Positions 47,639 through 60,387 of a DNA stretch of 64,000 bases are shown in pieces. The position numbers and the translations under genes were made by a program. The stretch comes from Rhynchosporium graminicola (Eukaryota > Ascomycota > Leotiomycetes > Helotiales > Ploettnerulaceae). Each line of letters begins with the position of its first letter. Position 1 is the first letter of the stretch. Where the stretch lies: assembly GCA_900074885.1 (NCBI GenBank), contig FJUW01000089.1, positions 115,535 to 179,534 on the forward strand, in the 5' to 3' direction. A model generated the notes under the pieces. The model worked only from the letters and a program-made list of their open reading frames with translations, did no database searches and was not told the DNA's origin.

Positions 47639-50058
47639 ATGCCAATAGATGTATCAGTCGTCTACGACCGGCAGTCAGAGTCAGTCTGCCTCGCCACAGT
47701 GATGCCGGATCGCAAGGGCAAGAAGCGTTCGGAGCCCGCGTACGAGGAGACAGGTAAGTTCAGATTTTTTCTAAAAGGGTAATTGCTGTCATTCTAACTG
47801 ATCTAGGGCGAGATCGAAGAAGTGAATCAGGCCGTCGAGAATCAACATCCCATCGGGAGCATTCGTAAGTTTCAAATCCATGTCAGTCTACGATGGACTA
47901 ACGAACCGCCAAAAGTCGTCGGGACGCTCCTCGTTCCGACCCACCTATCCCAGAATCACTCCAAGAAACGTCTCCACCAACGACCTACGGTGCTACTTCT
48001 TCAATATATAGCACCAATGAGAGGCCACGCAGAGATTCAGAGTCGCGTAGTGCGCGTCCGCATCTGGTGGAAGATCACGAACGTAGATATGAACCCGTTT
48101 CCACAAGACATGGTGATTCGAAGAGATATTACAGCAGCGGAGGTATTACGAAAGGCCCTCGTCCCGAGAACAGCCAGGCCTCCGTTGACGGCCACGATGG
48201 ATCAAAACCGGCTTCGGCTCGTCGTCCCTCTCACAGTAGTAAGAGCCCACCGCCCCGTGATTGGGCTAGTGGAACGTCTTCCAGTCCTGTACATGAATCA
48301 ATCGGTAGAATGACGATCAACGAAACTTTAGAAGGCAATTTCGCCTTGCACTCACAACCAGATATTTCTGCCAGAGAGGCCTATGAGGATGACAATATTA
48401 TGACCAACGAACTAGCTTTGTCAAGGTCCAAATATGACACCCAAGCTGGATCTTTCCAGGATAAGGGTAAAGGAATCGCCAGTGATTTCTCTCGGCCAAG
48501 CATGGATCTTCCTGAATCTTCCAAGATCTTGATTAGGGGCACACGCGGAGGGGCAGACTCGGAAAAACTTGACAAGAATTACACCAAACGGAAGAGTGAC
48601 TTCAAAAAGTTCTTCCGAACAGGTCGAGTTTTCAGCACTTTGTGGACGGAACCATTCGACGACACCATGCAAAGCGAGAATGATCAATTCAACACAATTG
48701 TCACCTACCAAGTCAAATTTGGTCAAAAGGTCTACTCAAAGATTCGTCGTTTCGTCGTGGTCAGAAAGGATGAGAGGAGTTGCAGTATGTGTTGGGCAAG
48801 CTCATTGGCAACCCATTGTTTGAGACACTTCAGAGCCTATTTTCCATGCCATCCTAGAGCAAGCAATTGCTAACCAAATTTTCGTACAGCATGTCTGCCA
48901 GTCACCACTTATGGTGGCAAAGGTTATAAGAAACGAGGCTTGAAATTGGATAACCATGGCCTGATTTACAGTAGTTCAAGGCCACCGCGATCCGTTCCAG
49001 GCATCACAAAGGAGCCGCTAAGAATCATTCTATCTAAAGGTGCCGAGAAGCTCAATGATCCTTCCTATCTCCACTACACAAGAGTCTATACGGTAGAGAC
49101 GAATGGTACGTTTTGATCCATTCCTAAAGTCTCGCCTTTCTGGACGGGAATCCATTTTTCTTTGTTAAGCCTGACCCAGACTCTGAGAGAATCGCATTTT
49201 TCCACGCTGACGTTCTGATCAGTCAAAGTCCGTGACGTTGGTCAGCTTGATGCGGAATCCCAGAAATTACTCAAGCGCTACTACAGGGCTGCTCAACTCG
49301 AAGGGTTCTCTGACGATGATGAAATTGCACCCACTGGGAGATTAAACATACCGGGGAGATCAAATGGACCAGCATCTTTCGGTCCTGCCGCCCCAGGAGG
49401 GAACAGCTTCACAGGGAGGAAGCAAGACCCAGGAAATGACGGCCGCGGTAATTATGAGGGGTCTTCTGGAAGATATAACCAGCAATCTGCATGGGATAAT
49501 CGCGGAGTTGCTGGTCAATCCAATCCTGCCCAGCCCTTCTACTCAGGTCACGCAACCTCCAGCTCTGTCAGTACCGCTCCATCATACGAATACGCGGATG
49601 TATCGCAGTCAGTGTGGTCTCAGCAAGACAGTCAGATTTCGCCTGCAGGCCGCAGAAGCTCGCAGCACAGCTATCAACAGCCTGACTTTCGGTACAATCC
49701 CAATTTCTCTGCCACCGGCAGGTTTGCCTCTACTCAGTCCATGGCTCCAGGTTATCCTGGAATTACTTTTGCCGATGAAACGTGGTCTGAAGGACAGTCT
49801 GCTCAGTCATCATTCCATCCAGATTCAGCTCGGTTTGGTTCTAGCGACTTGAATCCCAGCCAAGGGGGAAGCTATCAAGCTGCTGGCAACCCTCGCTACA
49901 GTATCGCTGCATCGGCTGATCCGTACTATGACCCACATACAAACCAAGGCGGGGCGGGTCAACACGATCCGTATCCTGCGACAGGCGGGTCCTCTCATCG
50001 GCCTAATCTCGATGATGGTGAAATACACCTAGCCCACGGAGGAAGAAGCTCAGAATGA
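47639..50058 (+). CDS. DUF6590 domain protein
   Basis: Five exons, 47639-47753, 47807-47864, 47916-48784, 48890-49105 and 49223-50058, join in frame to 697 aa. Introns are 53, 51, 105 and 117 bp with GTAAGT, GTAAGT, GTATGT and GTACGT donors and CTAAC-like branches. Residues 1-290 are low complexity and rich in Ser, Arg and Pro. The DUF6590 domain (about 305-430) reads KRKSDFKKFFRTGRVF, DQFNTIVTYQVKFGQKVYS, CLPVTTYGGKGYKKRG and YTVETNVKVRDVG. The C-terminal third is Gly/Ser/Gln/Tyr rich (YPGITFADETWSEGQS), prion-like in composition. Function of DUF6590 is not established; it is common in fungi. Two introns interrupt the domain after SC(T) and TN(V), positions that are continuous in the chimeric paralogue at 33.4 kb. 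The N-terminal start is the least certain part. Confidence 0.88.
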
Positions 50059-51253
50059 CGATGCTCAACACCGAGCACGTCGTGGAAGCAAAACCATCGT
50101 ATTCAAGATAGCAGGCGGGATTACTACAAATCAAGAGATCTGGCCATCACAGGTTGATGCAGCAAATCGACTTCTACCCCAGTACCATCCTGCAGAATTA
50201 CAACACCAGAAGACCCATTATACCAACCTACCTCCACAACAACGAAATATACGTTACTCACTCCTCATACCTGGACACAAATCCAAAATTCCGTTTTGAG
50301 TAATCCTATTGATTACTAGCAGCAAGGCAGGTGACTTCAAGTTTCCTTCGCGTCTTTTTGATCGATTTTCTTCTTGTTATTTGCTTGTTTGAGCTTGTTG
50401 TTCTTGCTGGAAGAACCTGATATTCTTGGCCACGGCTTTTATGATTGTGTTTCCGAATCGCGTTACGACTCACGGCTGTTTAGGGAGGTAGCAGTTTATG
50501 TTTGCTTGACTACAGTCTTGTTATTGCTGGAAAACGCCGGAATTTTTCATTCTAACGAATTATGCTTCTTTATCTCCTAGTCATTGGTCCCCTCAGATGT
50601 TTGGGATGAAGTATTCGGCAGTACCAGGACAACAGCACATTTCCAATTATCTGGCAATTCTTGGGATTTTTCACATATCTTAAGCAACAACTATTCCAAT
50701 CACAGTATACATAAGTTTGGGGTTACTCAAATATATGTCAGTCTCAGCCCACATTCTTGACACGACTCTCATATCATACAGACGACTACAACAATTACCA
50801 AATGGTTACCTGAAATCGTAGGCTTCTTCGAACGACCACAATAATCATCAAAGAAACTACTTTCGGACTAGTCCCCCTCAGCCACCCTTCATCTTCATAG
50901 CCCCATTCTCTGACCAGCGAATAAAATTTGGGACTCACATTCGGACAAATCATAGTCTTTGCGCATGATTTTAGCTTCAAGAAGTACGTGCTTATCGCAT
51001 CTATCAAGCAAGGCGCAGTCTAGCGACCAATCACGCATCCTAAATCGGTGTCACACATGGCAGTTCAGCCTTACGTGAAAGCACTGCTATTTGTGTCACA
51101 GGGCTTACCTTGCATATCCGTAGATCGTCTTCCCGAAAACGTAGTATTCGAGCGAAAGGAAGAAACGTGAAATTGTTTAATACCACGACATCTTCCAACT
51201 CGAAAGCTTCGCATTTCGTCGTACCAAGAAAATAGAAGTCACAAAAAATCGAA
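50059..51253. other. Intergenic, no supported gene
   Basis: Contains the 3' flank of the DUF6590 gene and the promoter of the glycine-rich gene. Short frames on both strands show no family features. Confidence 0.5.
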
Positions 51254-51608
51254 ATGTGTTTCGGAGGAAAACCCAAAGTGCAGCATTATGGTCACCCTAG
51301 CGTGGGGCCGAGACCTTATAACCCTTACTCTGCTGCTCCTATGATGTATGTTCGACTTTGCGATTTATCATAAAAACCCTATTCAAGACATCATACTGAA
51401 ATACTTCAATAGGAAAACCAAACACCGGCATGGCCATCCTGCTGCTGCACCTATCTATGTCGATTCTGGCAGTGGATTTGGAGGTAGTCATCATGGACAT
51501 CACGGACATCATGGTGGGGGAGGAGGATGGTTTGGAGGAGATGGAGATGGAGGAGGAGGGGGAGGAGGCGATGGTGGGGGAGGAGGGGGAGGGGGGGCTG
51601 GATGCTGA
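51254..51608 (+). CDS. Small glycine/histidine-rich protein
   Basis: Two exons, 51254-51345 and 51413-51608, encode 95 aa. The 67-bp intron starts GTATGT, has CATACTGA-like branch sequence, ends AATAG and splits a Met codon. The protein begins MCFGGKPKVQHYGHP, then has a Pro/Tyr segment, a Gly-His run (HHGHHGHHGGGGG) and a Gly/Asp tail ending GAGC. The MCFGG start recurs in short fungal proteins I have seen and could be lipid-modified at Cys2 or Cys-terminal; that is inference. The His-rich run could bind metal. There is no signal peptide. The tail is a GGA-type microsatellite that also opens a proline-rich frame on the other strand, which I regard as a shadow. Confidence 0.7.
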
Positions 51609-53898
51609 GTATTAAGGGTTGGCGGGGAGGGGCCACATGGGACCGGACCTGAAGAGCTTACGATACAATGACCTACGACGTACATTTGTGCTGGAATACG
51701 TTGAATTTTGAAAGCTGGTATCAGCAAAATGGATACACAATCATCGACACTTTTCTACCCCCTACCTTCACTTCTCAATCGTAAGTTTGAGTCCTATCAC
51801 CCGTTTCAGAGCGTCGTAGTATTCCTCATCGTGAGATGAAAATCAGCAACGGTAGAACGAAGGGTCGTAGGTCATTACTCCATATCCGAATTACCGCTAA
51901 TCTTCTCCAAGGCTCCTGGCTTTTTTTTTTTTTCGAAACAGGACTGCACTATCCCATCACTGCTCATTCTCCGAGTATACCAGCACTCACATTACCCAAC
52001 CATAGAATAGCAGCTTTTTCTCACGGCTCCATGTTCGATTAGAAACTATTAAGACCACTTGTACATGTCCGCCACTGCGAGCTAAATTCTTGATCAGGAC
52101 ACTCTCGGATTGCCTCTGGTACGACTTCTGCAGCAATTTGCTGACACAATGATCATCGTATAATCGCCGTACATGTTATTTAGATGTTAGACTCCTATAC
52201 ATAGGGCACTGTCATTCCTGTATGTCATGGAGAGCAATATATGTGGGATTGTATGAGTTCGAGCATCTTGACGGCACTGTCAATCCAAACCTCGCTTGTT
52301 TTCATCTACTAGCATGCATACAAAATTTGGGGAGAAAAACTGTGATCTGAGCCTTTTGAACATAGAACTACACCTCAGATCTCATAGCATAGTAGAGCTT
52401 TATAGTAAATGGATTTACAACATCGAGATTTACGGCTCCCTATCTACGAGTAAGGTTCATCGAGCGAATCAGGATTTGATCTGTTAACACGCAAATATTG
52501 ACATACGGGGGTTTGTCAGCTAGGTGCCGATTTGAAAAATTACCTAGTCTGTACTTCGCTCTGTCTACTTGTGTTTTCGTGTGTCATCATCCTCTAAATT
52601 GCTTGCAAATGCTGGCGGGGCTTCACTTTTTGAAGATGTGATCATCAATATGCATGTTTTCGGGTCAAACGATCCAAGATAATAGCTGAAAAGTCATACT
52701 GGACGGGTTTCATTGGTCTCGGTGCTCGATTTTGGTGAAGATGACAAAGAGATTTCGGGTCAGCTTAGCTTCCGTTAGGAATTGATCCGAAGGCTTAGAT
52801 GTAGATCGTTGAAAGTTTATAGTCTTTCGTTCGGAATAGCAACGCTTGCAATATCGCCTACAAAAGCCGATCAAAATGCAAAGGATCTGATGGGTTGGCT
52901 CTGCGATGCTCGGTACAAGGTGGAAGTCCCACAGCAGGTTGTCGCAAGTCACAATATTATTTTTTGACAAGCAGCAGCAGCTAGTCCTCTTAATAATTGT
53001 TTTTCGGATTAGTTTCATCCAGAAAGAATTATTAAACTATTGAGCGAGTGATTTGAGATGTTGCCTTCCACCTCACCTAAATTCACGCCTTTGCCAGTGC
53101 GATGTCCTCTCTCGATGACAGACACTTACCAAAACTATACATGTAGCCTGGAGCTTATATGGACTCATCATGAAATGAATGATCAGGAGATTGTAATCGA
53201 AAATAGAAGACCTGATTTATGAATCGAGATTAACGCCGATTTGTTGTTTATTTACGTTGTTGGCATCGCTTATAATGTGGACCTCGACACGTGACGCTAC
53301 AATTACAAACTTCAAAAACAAACCTATACAATGCAAGAGGATGGAGATGTACCAAAAAACATCTCGAGTCAATCTTTTGTCTCATTTTGCCTCGCCTTCA
53401 CGCGACGTTTCACAATCCCTTGTTTTTGGAGCTCGACCTGCAGCCAAGACATGGCCTGTAGACGCCGGCCGTACTACAAGCGCTGGGTCACACAAGCCAA
53501 GGAATACATATAGGTCATTCTATGAAAGCATGGTATATATGGATGGAAACCTGATGGAGCTGCTGTTTTACTGCATGTACCAATCATGTTGGTGGAAAAT
53601 GGAAAGTTGGAGTCAAAATAGCACTTCTCCTCTTCTAGACAATTTTGTCTCCTTCAGCATCTTTACTTCTCATTCTGGAATAAAATCTATTGTAATTTTA
53701 CGAAGTTCTTCACCAATTATTATTTTTTCTCTGTATGTACGAGTAAAGGATGCTGGACATCTAGTCTCTGATTATTCTTCGTCGGCATCTCCTCTTAGGT
53801 CGACCCGACAAAGTCTTCTCAGAACGCCAAAATGCGACCAGCGGGCAGGAACTCATTGTTGCTGTGGTTAATGCTCGTTCGAAGATCAATTCCCCAAA
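51609..53898. other. Gene-poor stretch
   Basis: About 2.3 kb with no supported gene. A long frame at 53257-53871 plus starts at a non-ATG codon, has protein-unlike composition, and runs into the CFEM gene in another frame; it is probably its 5' region. A T run of about 14 lies near 51920-51933. Confidence 0.5.
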
Positions 53899-54747
53899 AT
53901 GCGTATTCTGTTTCTCTCCCTTTGAGATTTCCTCCTTCCTACCAGCACGTGCACAGCCATGCCTCAAATCCTCGGTCGAGCAACAATTTCCAGAAAGCAA
54001 ATGTTCTTCAAACCCGACACTCGAATGCCTATGTTCAGCAACAACCCCAACTGGAGTTAAACTAGGCACTTTATCTGGAGCTTGTATTTATATCGGAATC
54101 CGGGACGGCCTCTGTACAGGAGCTGATGCTATTCCTACCGCAAGACAAAATGCTTTCAAGGTGTGTTCGGCGGTGCAGAGTGGTCTACCGGTAGCGACAC
54201 CATCAATGGGACGACCGACTGGTCTAGTTACACAGACTCAAATTCAGACCTTGTCTACAACTCCTTCGCCTGTGTCCCTGGCATCTCAAGCACTCTCGCC
54301 TTCCTCCACTTCGACATCTAAACCGTTGGGTTCCGATATAACATCCTCGCAGCCGTCTTTACACACTTCACCAACCCCGATCAGCACATCTACTCTGGAT
54401 AAAGTACTGCTGAAAAAGTTGGAATCGGGCTCGGGGCTACGCTTGAATCCTTCATAATCGTATTTCTGGCAGCCATCATATTCTTGATTCTTAGGCGACG
54501 ACAGAGAAACAACGGATCAAGGGAGTTTCTGTCAGCCCGAAACTCACAGAGCTATACACCTAAGACTTCAGTCAGGAGAGATAAGGTCCTGGAGCTGGAT
54601 GGTACGACAACGATTGCGGAACTTGGACCAGATATGGCGCATGAGATCGACGGTACGAATCTGGAAAGGAAGTCGAAACGAAAGTCTAGGACATGGAGTA
54701 TGTGGATTAGAGGTATGGAGGATGGGTATCCTACTTTTTTGAGTTAG
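53899..54747 (+). pseudogene. CFEM-domain membrane protein with two frameshifts
   Basis: ATG at 53899 begins MRILFLS, a signal-peptide start, but the frame must shift at the CCC run (53918-53920) to reach SSFLPARAQPC and the CFEM domain. That domain (about 53950-54180) has CLKSSVEQQFPESKC, ECLC, GAC, GLC and KVC: seven of the usual eight cysteines, without the Asp before CxC that binds heme in canonical members. A Ser/Thr/Pro stalk follows. A second shift near the AAA at about 54403-54405 is needed to reach KVGIGLGATLESFIIVFLAA, a membrane span with an RRR stop and a 90-residue cytoplasmic tail ending at 54747. This is the layout of fungal CFEM plasma-membrane proteins, some acting in heme/iron uptake or signalling. 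Both shifts lie in short homopolymers, so sequencing error is possible. Confidence 0.65.
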
Positions 54748-55599
54748 ATGGGACTAGTGTAGACGATAGAAGGCGGTGAATAGAAACATTGTGAGACTTA
54801 ACCCCCTGATCTACTTCACTGGGAATATACAAGAAGCAGTTATAGACGTCAAAAATTGCATTTCGTCAACTGTGTGTATGTGTGCTGCCCCTTTGGCTTT
54901 CTCAGTTATGCATAGCTCTAGGAAATCATGTCCTCATACACCGCAGTATAGGTGCTAATCACAAGCTACCAGCCACGGTAAGCCTAGTCCCATAGCAATA
55001 TTAGAATATTCTGATATATTTAAGAACAAAGAACTTTTAATCTTAAGACGCCTAAAACTTTGAAGTCAGTAATTTTAAGTATATTTATACTATAAAAAGT
55101 ATTGAGTTAAATATATCATCTAAGATAAAAATAGTTAATGTTATAGAGTACGCAAAGTACTATTTGAGATTATTTAGCTTATAATGATAATAATAATTGA
55201 TCAAATGTACTAAAGACGAAGGCTTTATGTCATACTAACATTTATACTCATTAAACAAAAGCTTCGTATTCGACCCGAATTACTACTTCGACTTTAACTT
55301 GTACTTTGTAATTTGTATAGACTTCTATATAATATTGAGCTATTTGTGGATCACTAGTTAAAAAAACGGGTCACGTGAAATGCTGTGATTAGCTATAGCG
55401 AGGCCTTGGCGGGCGTACGGCCGAAAAGAAGGAATATCAAATATTTTCGGGCTACTTGACGTTCGTATATTTCGTTTACGAGCTCTTACTATCTGTCTAC
55501 TAATAGAGTCTTCTCCTCCTGGATAGTGTTCGAACTGTAAATAGAATCAGCCTATTAGTAACTTTCGAACGAATCGTATAAGTACACGATATAAGACGT
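54748..55599. other. Transition from ordinary to TA-rich repeat DNA
   Basis: No gene. From about 55,000 the sequence becomes TA-rich with few CA/TG dinucleotides, and the less mutated patch at 55350-55450 (GGTCACGTGAAATGC...) may mark an element end. Confidence 0.45.
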
Positions 55600-56681
55600 A
55601 TTTTAGATATAACGTATATCTATTCTTCTAGCTTCCGGTCCGAAACTAATAATAAGTAAGTAGATTAAGCGCTTTCCTAGTAGCTACTTTAAGAAGTCGA
55701 TCTTAATACTCCTTAGCAGACCTATAGCGCGTCTATTATAAGCCTTCTAGCTGCTTCTCGACCTGCGAAGCGCCGCTAACGAACGCGTATATAAATCTAA
55801 GCTAATATAGCTACTTAACTTAATTAACTACTTTTTTTATCTTCTTTACCTTCGGAAGAGCCTCCTTTATAGCCTATACTAGCTCTAGTAGTACCTGCCC
55901 TAGTAGTACTTACTCTAGGATAAGCTATTTCGTATGGATTTCAGTCTCTTTTCGCTATTATAAGTCCGTAAGATATTAGTTAGATAGATTATTAGTATAC
56001 TAAGTGTATCGTACTTTACTAGATCGATAAAGCAAGAGCTAAGGGGTAAATACGAGCTCTATTATAAAAAAGGAGCTAATTACTTAGAGCTATTATAAGA
56101 AATACCGGACGTCTTATAGAGGTTATTAGATAGTACGGATCCGCGAAGTAAACTATTTCAGTAGAAGATATACTAATATAATACTACTCTTTCTTTTATA
56201 TCTATAAATACTACTAAAGAAGATCGTATTAATCTTAACTATAGATTAACTACTTTTATAGCCTATAGGGAGCTATATTACTTATAAGGGCTCTTAATTT
56301 CTAGTCCGCGAATAATACTTATCTTTACTTAATTATTTTTCTATAACCCTAATTATATAACTAACGTTCGACTTATATATTACGATTCTCTTAACGCTAT
56401 AATTCTACGCGATTTATATAAGATAGTTATTACTAATAATCTATTTATAGCTATATATCAGACTACCTAAGAGCGATTATAAGTTTAAGATAATAATTTC
56501 CGGATTATTCTTAGCTCGTAAATATAACTAGTAGTATAAACCGGGGCTAATAAAAGACGCGAGAATCTTCCGGTTATAAATAAGATTATAAGAATTATCC
56601 CGGATAAGTTTAATAAAGCTAGCTTTCGCGATATTATACTTACGATCTAAGAACCTTACTATAATAGATCGCGTTTATATC
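55600..56681 (+). mobile_element. Helitron fragment (Helitron-like N-terminal region), RIP-degraded
   Basis: On the plus strand at about 56100-56660 the conceptual frames give YNTTLSFISINTTKEDRINL, FIAYRELYYL, IFTxLFFYNPNYITNVRL, DSLNAIILRDLYKIVITNN, FRIILSS and FNEASFRDIIL, broken by stops and frame changes. In this order they match the region before and around the Rep domain of fungal Helitron helicases (FRIxGxLYHxxG...P.YAQLYFYDP...L...). The left border is a guess and may lie near 55350. The right side stops exactly where a gypsy LTR begins, so the element is interrupted. No Rep HUH motif or helicase is inside the window. Confidence 0.55.
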
Positions 56682-56916
56682 TGTGACGCTTACTCTAGAA
56701 AGGTCTCAAAACTACCTAAGTAATAAGATCTCATATTACTATAAATATAAAGTAGTAAGAATCACTTGAGAATCTATAACTAAGGAGTGAAGAAGTAGAG
56801 AGAGAAAGGAAGTATATATATAAAAAGGGGCCCCTAAACTCTACTCGTGTAATCTCGCTTAGTAGTAAGTGTTTCTACTAATAGGGAGAGACCTCTAAAC
56901 CTAACTAGTCGTTACA
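56682..56916 (-). repeat. 3' LTR of gypsy element 1
   Basis: A 235-bp unit that on the minus strand starts TGTAACGACTAG and ends CGTCACA, with short inverted ends (TGTxACG/CGTxACA), directly after the polypurine tract. The second copy is outside the window, so limits rest on ends and context. Confidence 0.75.
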
Positions 56917-57279
56917 CTACCCCCCCCTCCGAAAAAAGCTCGCCCTCGAGCGTTAGTCTATCTCCTTATTACTATTAAGGTAGTCGTAATTATTAATTCT
57001 ATCGTAGAAAGCTTTCAGCTAATTAGGTAATCTAGCAGGAGATCTAGCTTACGTTAGGTTATTAAGGTAGAATTATTATAGCTTAGCGGGAGCGTATTTA
57101 ATATCTATAGCGTCGTACTATATGAGATCAACGTCTTGATTTAACTAGGAAACTCAGTATAAGAGGCTATTACGCTGCTTACAGTACGTAAGTATATCTT
57201 CGATCTCCTATTTATCGTTATTAGTAATATTAATAGGTAGTAGCGGCAGTGAGGTTTATTCTAGTAAGGGGTCGTTTAG

Positions 57280-60119
57280 ATACTTCCGTAGCTTAGTAGC
57301 AGGGAATACGTTATATACTTTTATACTAGTAAGAAGCTCTAATCGATAAGAGCTTCTGACCTTTTCAATTATACAGAAGGGTCTATTAGTCAGGAAGTCG
57401 AGTTTTTTACTAAGTCGAGTACTTATAAAGTAGCGTATATCTAGCTAGATAAGGTCGTTTATAGTAAAGTCGATTTCACGGCGTGAGCGATTATAGGATT
57501 AGGATATCTTAGCTTATACACGTTAGAAGCTTAATTAAGTAGTAGTCTAAGCGTTACGTAAGCGATTAGCGTAATCTAGAGCTTACTAAGTATTTAACTT
57601 ATTAGTAAGTATAGTAGAGTTAGGTAAGTCTTTCTAATTCTAATTAACGCGGGGTATATATCTATAAACGACTTTAAAAGGTAAGAGACCTCTAAGGGAT
57701 TCGTAAGGGAGAGTTATCTAAGCGTAGTCTATAATAGGTAAGAATTCCGACTAGTTATCTTAATAGTAAGAGATAAAAGGTCGTAATCTGCGTTAGAGAT
57801 ATTAGTTATAGATCTCTATTTAGCTATCTATTTATAAGTAGTCTGCTGCAGAAAGCTATCTTTTAGTACTAAGAATCGTAATAACTATAGTCTAAAAACA
57901 GGAAACGAATTAAAGCTCTCTATTAGAGGTAATTATCAATAGAGCTCCGAAATAATAGTATACGTAATATAAGTAAAGCTTTATAAGATCGCGCGCATCA
58001 GAGGTCTTTTAGTATAGAATACTAATTGCTTATTTACTAAAATAGTCGATAAATACGAGAACGTTATTATAGCTATATTTATCGCGGTTAAAGCTATAAT
58101 AGTCGATTATAATATGCTCCTATAGATATGATAGTACGAGCAGAGGTTAGAAGAGGCTCGGTTTTTTATCGCGTAGTACTTAAATTCGTTAGTAAGTATA
58201 ATAGTTATAATAGTACTAGTTAATAGTTGAAGCGATTCCGTACTACTAGTATTATAATACTAGTAGTTATAAGGTCTTCTTTACACTTAGATAGGTAGTC
58301 TCTAATTAGTCGTGTACTTCGCGTATAAGTAGCGTACGAAAGTATGAAACGTTAAGTACGATTAGTCTTCCTTTATAGAGTAGAAGATCTTTTTCTATAG
58401 TTAGTTTTCTAGGAGTAGTAGAAAGAGCTTATTTCTATAGTACTTAGAGTGACGGCGTAATGCGATTAGCGTTAAGTACTTGCTATACTATAGAAAAGAC
58501 TAGTAATAGGTCGGCGACTTCTAAGGCGTTAATAAGCTTAAAGTTATCTATAGAGTTAGAGCTATTCCGGAGGTTACTTATAAGTAGTACTAGATCGATT
58601 TAGTCTTCGCGTAGTAGCTACTATAAACGCTAGTTTCTTTTAGCGTTATTCTAGTCGTCTAATTTATCTATTCTACGAGAGAGAGCGTTAGTAAGTAGAT
58701 TATACTTCCTAGGTCGATAGGTAATTATAAAGTTATAATCTGCGAGTAGCTCAGCTTATTAGGCTTATCGTGCGTTTAGCTATTTAGAGGTTATAAAGTA
58801 CTTAAGAGCTTTATAATCAGTAATAACGCGGATCTGATATAGTACGCCTATAAGCTCAGATCTCTAGTTACTAAAAGATCGTATAATTGCGAGCATTTCC
58901 TTATTATAGATAGCGTAATTAAGCTCGGCAGGTAGTATAATCTTAGAGAAGTAAGCTACTAGGAACTAGTCTTCGTTATACTATTACGATAGTACACTTG
59001 CTATTACTCTATTACTAGCGTTTATTTCGATTATATAAGGTAGATATTACTAATAGTAATAGAGGAGTAGTACTAAAGTAAGAGCGTGCTTTGGGTAATT
59101 AAAGGTATCTTTACACTCCCTAGCGAACCGAAATAATATATTGTTTTTAATAAGTTATATAAGAGGTTTTATAATAATTCCGTAGTCCTTAATAAATCGT
59201 TAGTAGAAGTTATAAAAGCCTAAGAAGGATTATACGCCCTTAACTATAGTCAGGTAATTCTAAGATTATATAATATTAACCTTCTTAGGGTCTACCTCGA
59301 TCCTAGAAGTAGAGATAATAAATCTAAGGTATTTAGTACGAGTAATATTAAATTCATACTTCTTAAGGTCGGCTTATAATCTAATATCTTATAATCGTTA
59401 TAGTACCTTATATACGTGTAATTAATACTATAGTAAGTCGTTAGAGTAGATCAGAATATCGTCTAGATATACTATATAGAAGTCGTCTAAGTAGTCGAAT
59501 AAGACGTTATTTATATATCGCTAGTATATCGCAGGGCTATTAGTCAGACTGAAAGGGAGTACCTTATACTTATATATACTATAACAGGTCCGGAAAGTCG
59601 TATACTCTTTAGAGGCTAGATCTATTCGAATTCGGTAGAACGCCTAGCGAATATCTAGTTTAGTGAATATCTTAGCAGTAGAGATTCTAGCTAGCGTTTT
59701 ATCGATTAATAGTAATAGATATTAATTCTTCCTCGTGAGGTTATTAAGTACGCGAAAGTCGATATAGAATCTTAGACTTCTATTAGCTTTCTTAACAAAA
59801 AGAATAAGTATAACATATAGTACTTAAGAAAGTTTAATAAAACCTTTAGCTAAGTTATTAGTAATATACGCCTTAATAACTTCAAGTTCTTTAGCTAATA
59901 TCTTATATAAGGGGGAGTATTTAAGGCTCTTCTCGGCCCCTTCCTTAAGCTTAATTCGGTAATCGTATAAGCGATAAGGAGGGAGAATATCGCTAGCTTC
60001 CTTAGAAAAGACGTATACTTACTAGCTATACTCGTAAGGGATCTATAGTTCTGAATCTAATTCGCTTAAGCTAATAGTAAATTATTAGGCGGTTTTACGA
60101 TATTCCGTAAGGTTAATAG
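57280..60119 (-). pseudogene. gypsy element 1 pol remnant (RT, RNase H, integrase)
   Basis: Reverse transcriptase runs from about 60050 down to 59300, with ASDILPPYR, SLRFYIDFRVLNNLTRKN, FTKLDIRQAFYRIRI and VYLDDILIYS (active-site YLDD at about 59441-59471); long parts are still open. RNase H at about 58850-58690 reads IRVITDYKALKYFITSK and LLADYNFIITYRP. The integrase end at about 57480-57280 reads KKLDFLTNRPFCIIEKV and YRLELLTSIKVYNVFPATKL, the GPFxI/xxHxVFHVSLL module. The DDE core between is heavily mutated. Confidence 0.85.
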
Positions 60120-60387
60120 TATAACGATACAAGACTCAAGGCGGTATACAAGTAAGAATAAACAAGTAGGGAGGCTAAGAGCGATCTTATATAGTCTACT
60201 ACGAAAGAAATAAAAAGATAAGGAAGGAAGAAGAAGAGAGATAGAGTATAAGGCACCTTATATATATATACCGGTACTAGTCCGATACTATACTAGGTCG
60301 AATACTAGTTCTGCCGGGATACCTATGAACTTAGGCCCTATTATCTATCCTTCTTCTCATATGATATTCAGGTAAGCTATCGTTATA
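60120..60387 (-). repeat. 3' LTR of gypsy element 2
   Basis: A 268-bp unit whose plus-strand ends are TATAACGATA and TATCGTTATA, a 10-bp perfect inverted end. TG/CA ends appear changed to TA, as RIP would do. A 9-C run (polypurine tract on the other strand) follows within a few bases. Confidence 0.65.

Larger units (their letters stand above)
56682..60119 (-). mobile_element. Ty3/gypsy LTR retrotransposon 1, RIP-degraded, interrupted
   Basis: The minus-strand order from right to left is reverse transcriptase, RNase H, integrase, polypurine tract (56920-56930 read as GGAGGGGGGG) and 3' LTR. The right side ends abruptly in the 5' part of the polymerase at 60119, where the LTR of another element starts, so its gag and 5' LTR are displaced beyond the window. 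Stops at expected Gln/Arg codons point to RIP. Confidence 0.85.

Noticed and set aside
51509..51727. Proline-rich minus-strand frame
   Set aside because: It is the complement of the glycine codon repeat in the spliced plus-strand gene, which has proper splice sites.
53257..53871. 204-codon plus-strand frame before the CFEM gene
   Set aside because: It has no ATG at its head, an odd composition and ends inside the CFEM gene in another frame.
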